Below, piece by piece: positions 59,833-64,000 of a DNA stretch of 64,000 nucleotides. The DNA comes from Bartonella koehlerae C-29 (GTDB taxonomy: Bacteria; Pseudomonadota; Alphaproteobacteria; Rhizobiales; Rhizobiaceae). The DNA is taken from NCBI RefSeq assembly GCF_000706625.1, contig NZ_KL407334.1:1097295-1161294 (forward strand), written 5' to 3'. The notes beneath the pieces were generated by a model. The model had not been told where the DNA came from, did no database searches, and saw only the letters and a list, made by a program, of their open reading frames with translations. The position numbers were made by a program, and so were the translations under genes. Within the stretch, counting starts at the first letter, position 1. Each line of letters opens with the position of its first letter.

Positions 59833-61086
59833 GTGCTTGCTTTTAAATCTGATTTTTTAAATACTATGAGCGAACGTGGTTTTATCCACCAAATTTCCGA
59901 TGAAAAGGGTTTAGATGCTCTTTTTTCAAAAGAAGTTGTTAGTGCCTATATTGGATTTGATCCTACAGCTTCAAGTCTCCATGCTGGCAATCTTCTTCAA
60001 ATTATGATGCTTTATTGGTTACAAAAAACCGGTCATCGACCTATTGCTTTGATGGGGGGAGGAACAGGATTAATCGGTGATCCTTCCTTTAAGGATAAAG
60101 CGCGACGTCTTCTGACACAAGATGATATCGCTGAAAACATTGCTGGTATTAAAAAGGTATTTTCTCGCTATTTAACATTCGGTGAGAGAGAAACCGATGC
60201 ATGCATTGTTAATAATGCTGAATGGCTGAGCACTTTAAATTACTTAGAATTTTTGCGTGATGTAGGAAAGCATTTTTCCGTTAACCGTATGTTGTCATTT
60301 GATTCTGTCAGACTGAGACTTGAACGCGAACATTCTTTATCATTTTTAGAGTTTAATTATATGATCTTGCAAGCTTATGATTTTGTTGAACTTTATAAGC
60401 GTTATGGGCTCCGTATGCAAATGGGTGGCTCTGATCAATGGGGTAATATTATCAACGGGATTGAACTAGGACATCGCTTAGGAACACCACAGTTATATGC
60501 TCTTACTTCACCATTACTGACAACTTCTTCCGGTGCAAAAATGGGTAAGTCATTGAATGGAGCTATATGGCTTAATGCTGATATGCTTTCACCTTATCAA
60601 TTTTGGCAATATTGGCGAAACATAGAAGATGCTGATGTCACACGATTTTTAAAGCTTTATACACCATTGCCAATGGACGAAATTCTTAAACTTTCTGCAT
60701 TACAAGAGACTGAAATTAATGAAGCAAAGAAAATTCTTGCAACAGAAATTACAGCAATGTTACACGGACGCGATTTTGCAAATGCAGCAGCAAAAACTGC
60801 GCGGAAAACTTTTGAAGAAAGAACACTTGGAGAAAATCTTCCAACTGTTGAAATTAACGCCACAGACTTAAAAACGGGTACTGGATTGCTGATTCTTTTA
60901 GTACAAGCAGGACTCGCTAAATCGAACAGTGAAGCACGCCGACATATTCAAGGTGGAGGAGTTCGTGTCAATGATCACATTATTGAGGATGAAACGCATC
61001 TTATTCGTGAAGAAGATATCAATGCACAAGGAATTATTAAACTTTCCTTCGGTAAGAAAAAACATGTTTTGATAAAACCGCTCTAA
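59833..61086 (+). CDS. tyrS: Tyrosyl-tRNA synthetase
   Basis: TyrS charges tRNA-Tyr. The 417-residue protein starts at a GTG at 59833, with AGGA 11 bases upstream. The next Met (59866) would cut the conserved [17 protein letters not shown] block, so the GTG is preferred. It shows [20 protein letters not shown] (HIGH-like H-A-G-N), [58 protein letters not shown] and the KMSKS-type [16 protein letters not shown]-terminal S4 domain has [19 protein letters not shown] and [10 protein letters not shown]. All are normal. Confidence 0.96.
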   Translation: MLAFKSDFLNTMSERGFIHQISDEKGLDALFSKEVVSAYIGFDPTASSLHAGNLLQIMMLYWLQKTGHRPIALMGGGTGLIGDPSFKDKARRLLTQDDIAENIAGIKKVFSRYLTFGERETDACIVNNAEWLSTLNYLEFLRDVGKHFSVNRMLSFDSVRLRLEREHSLSFLEFNYMILQAYDFVELYKRYGLRMQMGGSDQWGNIINGIELGHRLGTPQLYALTSPLLTTSSGAKMGKSLNGAIWLNADMLSPYQFWQYWRNIEDADVTRFLKLYTPLPMDEILKLSALQETEINEAKKILATEITAMLHGRDFANAAAKTARKTFEERTLGENLPTVEINATDLKTGTGLLILLVQAGLAKSNSEARRHIQGGGVRVNDHIIEDETHLIREEDINAQGIIKLSFGKKKHVLIKPL

Positions 61087-61328
61087 TCTCTTTGTTATTT
61101 TCTGCACTCATTTTATAACTTTTTACGTTGCTTTGATGTGCAAGGCTTGTGCTTCTGATAGCTAACTTCATTCATTATACTATAATGCGCCCTTTACGAT
61201 AAATGATAATTCTCCAAAATAGTTATATTCTAGAGAGTTGAAGAATAATTTTTATGATTTTATTCTCTTATTTCATGATTCTATGTATTCTCATATGCAA
61301 TGCTTACGCAAAAAAGAAAGGCTCAACA

Positions 61329-61817
61329 ATGACAAGACAAATGAAAGGCACTCCAGCACCTGATTTCAATTTGCCACGCGATGGAGGAGGTAAATTATGC
61401 CTTTCTGATTTTCAAGGAAAAATGGTTGTTTTATATTTTTATCCGAAAGATGACACCAGTGGCTGCACAAGTGAAGCCATTGATTTTACGCGACTAAAGA
61501 CAAAATTTGATGAAATCGGGGTTGTTATTATTGGGATGTCCCCGGACAATGTTAAAAAACATGATAAATTTAAAACAAAACACGCGCTTGATATTATCCT
61601 TGTTTCTGATGAAGAAAAAACAACGCTTGAGAATTATGGCGTTTGGATTGAAAAAAGCATGTATGGGCGAAAATATATGGGCGTTGAACGAAGCACTTTT
61701 TTAATTGATCCAACTGGAATAATATCTGAAGAATGGCGCAAAGTTAGCGTATCTGGACACGCCGAAAGTGTTTTAGCTGCTGCTACAGTTTTACATCGTA
61801 ATAGCTTGTCAATTTAG
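61329..61817 (+). CDS. bcp: Bcp-type peroxiredoxin (thiol peroxidase)
   Basis: Bcp reduces peroxides with a thiol. From the ATG at 61329 the protein has 162 residues: APDFNLPRDGGGKLCLSDFQ, VLYFYPKDDTSGCTSEAIDF with the peroxidatic Cys in S-G-C-T (P-G-C-T is usual), VVIIGMSPDNVKKHDKFKTK and YMGVERSTFLIDPTGIISEE. A ribosome site, AAAGG, precedes it. The frame is open to 61254. The added residues (MILFSYFMILCILICNAYA) look like a signal peptide, so an exported form is possible. It converges with prfB. Confidence 0.92.
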   Translation: MTRQMKGTPAPDFNLPRDGGGKLCLSDFQGKMVVLYFYPKDDTSGCTSEAIDFTRLKTKFDEIGVVIIGMSPDNVKKHDKFKTKHALDIILVSDEEKTTLENYGVWIEKSMYGRKYMGVERSTFLIDPTGIISEEWRKVSVSGHAESVLAAATVLHRNSLSI

Positions 61818-61852
61818 TAACGCGATGCCTCCATAAAAAAGAAAACTCTCCT

Positions 61853-61871
61853 CCAATTGGTTTTCAATTGG
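61853..61871. terminator. Possible small terminator hairpin between bcp and prfB
   Basis: CCAATTG and CAATTGG form a perfect 7-base stem around five bases (61860-61864), between two convergent genes. An A-rich stretch at 61834-61845 would be a T-tract for the minus strand. The stem is short and AT-rich, so support is weak. Confidence 0.3.
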
Positions 61872-61942
61872 TAAACTGGACTAACAGGATGAAGAACCGA
61901 CTAAGCAAACAACCTATAAAAGTTAAGAAAGATTATGTCTGA

Positions 61943-63071
61943 TTAATCAATATCCTCAATTTCTCGACCTTTCCCGTAGATTCGTCGAGCAAGTGCAGCT
62001 TCTATAAAGGAATCTAAATTGCCATTAAGTACGGATTGGGGATCAGTATTTTCAACACCTGTGCGCAAATCTTTGACAAGTTGATAAGGCTGAAGAACAT
62101 ACGATCTAATTTGATGCCCCCACCCGATTTCTGTCTTAGAAGCTTCAACAGCATTTGTTTTTTCTTCTTTCTTTTTGAGCTCTTCTTCATAAAGTCTTGC
62201 ACGCAACATAGACCACGCAGTTGCTCGATTTTTGTGCTGAGAACGCTCTGTTTGACATTGAACAACAATACCTGTTTTCATATGTGTGATGCGAACTGCA
62301 GAATCTGTTGTATTGACATGTTGTCCTCCAGCTCCTGATGCACGATATGTATCAATACGAACATCTGCCTCTGAAACATCAATTTCAATATTATCATCAA
62401 TAACTGGGTAGATCCAAATGCTTGCGAAAGAAGTATGACGTTTCGCATTTGAATCAAACGGCGAAATGCGTACCAAACGATGTACACCTGATTCCGTCTT
62501 CAACATACCATACGCATTATGCCCTTTTACGAGAAGAGTCGCTGATTTTATTCCTGCTTCTTCCCCATCATGAATTTCTAAGATTTCAACCTTCATTTTA
62601 TGCTGTTCAGCCCAGCGCATATACATGCGTAACAGCATAGAAGCCCAGTCTTGGCTTTCCGTACCTCCCGCACCAGCATGCACTTCTAGATAAGTATCAT
62701 TCTGATCGGCTTCTCCTGAAAGAAGCACATCAATTTGTCTTTTATCTATTTCACTCTTAAGATTACGTATTGAATTTTCTGCATCCGTGATGATTTCGAT
62801 ATCACTTTCTTCTTCGCCCATTGCGATTAACTCAATGCACTCTTCAAGTGTTTTTGTAAATGATCGAATTACATTAATTGAATTATCAAGATGCTGACGC
62901 TCACGCATCATATCTTGCGCTTGTTGTGCATTATACCAAAGTGTTGGATCTTCTGCTTTTTGATTGAGATATTCGAGACGTTTTAGTGATTGATCCCAGT
63001 CAAAGATGCCCCCTTAGTAACTTAATTGCTTGTTGGATTTCATCGACTAATGTTTCTATTTCTGCTCGCAT
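61943..63071 (-). CDS. prfB: Peptide chain release factor 2 (needs a programmed +1 frameshift)
   Basis: RF2 ends translation at TGA and TAA. The first 23 codons from the ATG at 63071 (MRAEIETLVDEIQQAIKLLR, G, H, L) reach a TGA at 63000-63002. Reading continues in the +1 frame with D-WDQSLKRLEYLNQKAEDPTL and the rest to 61943, about 375 residues in all. The later part has VHAGAGGTESQDWASMLLRM, the stop-recognition tripeptide SPF in RLVRISPFDSNAKRHTS, and the catalytic GGQ in YRASGAGGQHVNTTDSAVRI. The shift site AGGGGG-xxx-CTTTGAC is the classical one, so this is a working gene, not a pseudogene. Confidence 0.96.
62999..63017 (-). promoter_or_regulatory. Programmed +1 frameshift site of prfB
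   Basis: On the minus strand the message has an internal Shine-Dalgarno-like AGGGGG, three bases, then CTT-TGA-C at about codon 23-24. Ribosomes pausing at the TGA slip from CTT to TTT and resume at GAC. RF2 shortage increases the slip, so RF2 controls its own level. The site is unmistakable. Confidence 0.95.
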
Positions 63072-63262
63072 AATTTAAATACCATAGTTTTTATTTTAAG
63101 ATTATTTTGAGTTATATAAATCTTAGCATTTTTACAAATTCAATAATGGTCATAACAAGACACCCGCATAGCTTCATTAATTTCTTTACTGTAGCTATAC
63201 TGCAAAAAAACAGATAAAAATTATTTCTCTCTACAAGTTATCTCAAAAAAGATACTCACTGA

Positions 63263-64000
63263 TTAATACAACCCACCCATACCACTTTCAAGAGCCTTGT
63301 TGACCTGTGGAGAAGTCGTTATTGAAGGAACACCATCTTGAAAAGAGTTTGTACTCCCGATAACTTGATATATATCAGCAGGTCCAGTTCCTGGTTTAAA
63401 GGCTTCTATAATGACATCGCGATCTCCTACTTCAGCAAGCATACCTGTCTTACGATTAATCGGCATTAAAATCATACCTTCTGGCATTTTAAATGGTACA
63501 TCTGGCTTTCCTTTCAAAGCCCCTGCAATAAACTCACCGAAAATAGGTGCTGCCAGTGAACTTCCTGTTCTATTGTATCCTAGCGGTGCTGGTTGATCGT
63601 AACCGACAAAAATACCAACAACAAGATCAGGAGTAAATCCCATAAACCATACATCTTTAGAATCATTGGTTGTCCCTGTTTTAGCTGCAATATGTCGATT
63701 GAGGAAGCGTAAACGCCCAGCTGTACCGCGCTGAATAACTCCCTCCATCATTGATGTAATCTGATAAGCTGTCATAGGATCAAGAACTTGATCTCGCTCA
63801 TCAGTTAATGTGGGTTCACTTTGATTATCCCATAATTGAGCATTACAATTTTCACAAAGACGATCATCATGACGGTAAATTGTTTTTCCATAACGATCTT
63901 GAATTCTGTCTATTAAAGAAGGATTAATAGAACGTCCCCCATTGGCTATCACTGAATAAGCTGTAACCATCCGTAGAACTGTTGTTTCAGCAGCCCCTAA
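63263..64000 (-). CDS. mrcA: Class A penicillin-binding protein 1A, C-terminal part (runs off the right edge)
   Basis: The frame is open to base 64000 (it begins LGAAETTVLRMVTAYSVIAN in the window) and ends at 63263, giving 245 residues. It is the end of the transpeptidase domain, with the K-T-G motif in RHIAAKTGTTNDSKDVWFMG, FTPDLVVGIFVGYDQPAPLG and SLAAPIFGEFIAGALKGKPD, followed by a short tail. The nucleophile Ser and the glycosyltransferase domain lie beyond the window. Such enzymes polymerise and cross-link peptidoglycan. It precedes prfB on the same strand, as in other Rhizobiales. Confidence 0.93.
   Translation of the reverse strand, partial: LGAAETTVLRMVTAYSVIANGGRSINPSLIDRIQDRYGKTIYRHDDRLCENCNAQLWDNQSEPTLTDERDQVLDPMTAYQITSMMEGVIQRGTAGRLRFLNRHIAAKTGTTNDSKDVWFMGFTPDLVVGIFVGYDQPAPLGYNRTGSSLAAPIFGEFIAGALKGKPDVPFKMPEGMILMPINRKTGMLAEVGDRDVIIEAFKPGTGPADIYQVIGSTNSFQDGVPSITTSPQVNKALESGMGGLY

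Noticed and set aside
62911-63071. prfB as a frameshifted pseudogene
   Set aside because: The AGGGGG spacer CTTTGAC context is the programmed frameshift site and all RF2 motifs are intact.
1-64000. CRISPR array, prophage, integrase or transposase
   Set aside because: No regularly spaced repeats, phage structural genes or recombinase motifs were seen on either strand.

Overview
The window is AT-rich, gene-dense alphaproteobacterial chromosome. Gene content and order (rnr-topA-dprA-plsY-pyrC-pyrB, gatC-gatA, dac-tmk-holB-metG-tatD, a complete SUF cluster, pcsA for phosphatidylcholine, DUF3126 and a two-domain cold shock protein) fit the Rhizobiales. The low GC, the many fresh gene remnants, wide non-coding gaps and a periplasmic Cu/Zn superoxide dismutase point to a host-restricted member such as Bartonella. 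The genus is inferred from gene order and protein character, not from a database match.

Layout. 1-2.05 kb: a broken cobT flanked by a decayed Lrp-family fragment and, in inverted orientation, an intact Lrp regulator. 2-5.3 kb: a uracil-DNA glycosylase-like protein, a membrane-anchored SNase-like nuclease, rpmG and a 1.45 kb gap with no gene. 5.3-14.6 kb (minus strand): rnr, topA, dprA, plsY, a dihydroorotase homologue without its zinc-binding HxH (PyrC'-like), and pyrB. 14.7-19.2 kb: an AidB-like acyl-CoA dehydrogenase homologue, ruvX, gatCA, and a degraded second copy of part of the 3-hydroxyisobutyryl-CoA hydrolase gene found intact at 45 kb. 19.3-24.1 kb: the branched-chain amino acid ABC transporter livKHMGF. 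24.4-29.8 kb: two-domain cold shock protein, DUF192 protein, hydrolase, DUF3126 protein, radC, map, and sfsA carrying a single nonsense codon. 30-33.7 kb: trmJ, murI, rpsD with a strong terminator, ttcA. 33.8-36.4 kb: a broken rimO, a lexA with altered self-cleavage residues, and tRNA-Lys(TTT). 37-44.5 kb: rlpA, a D,D-carboxypeptidase homologue lacking two active-site motifs, tmk, holB, metG, tatD and an MBL-fold hydrolase. 44.5-50.1 kb: a small membrane protein, HIBCH-like hydrolase, phosphatidylcholine synthase, a UbiH-type monooxygenase, two small unknown proteins and sodC. 50.3-52.1 kb: fused remnants of a type III-like DNA methyltransferase (mod) and an HrgA/COG2958-type restriction-associated protein. 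52.2-58.7 kb: cysteine desulfurase, sufBCDS and a SufT-like DUF59 protein. 58.9-64 kb: hydrolase, tyrS, bcp, prfB with its programmed +1 frameshift, and the C-terminal part of a class A penicillin-binding protein running off the right edge.

Biology. Most intact genes are housekeeping: translation, tRNA and ribosome modification, replication, cell wall, Fe-S assembly, amino acid uptake. The striking theme is reductive evolution: two full-length or near-full-length gene corpses (cobT, rimO), one nearly intact gene with one stop (sfsA), two duplicate remnants (lrp, HIBCH-like) and a dead restriction-modification locus. Several apparently expressed proteins have lost canonical catalytic residues (PyrC', the D,D-carboxypeptidase, the AidB-like protein, and possibly LexA self-cleavage). 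I found no CRISPR array, transposase, prophage or clearly novel multigene system. The most testable oddities are the LexA substitutions, the catalytically altered paralogues and the single-stop sfsA.
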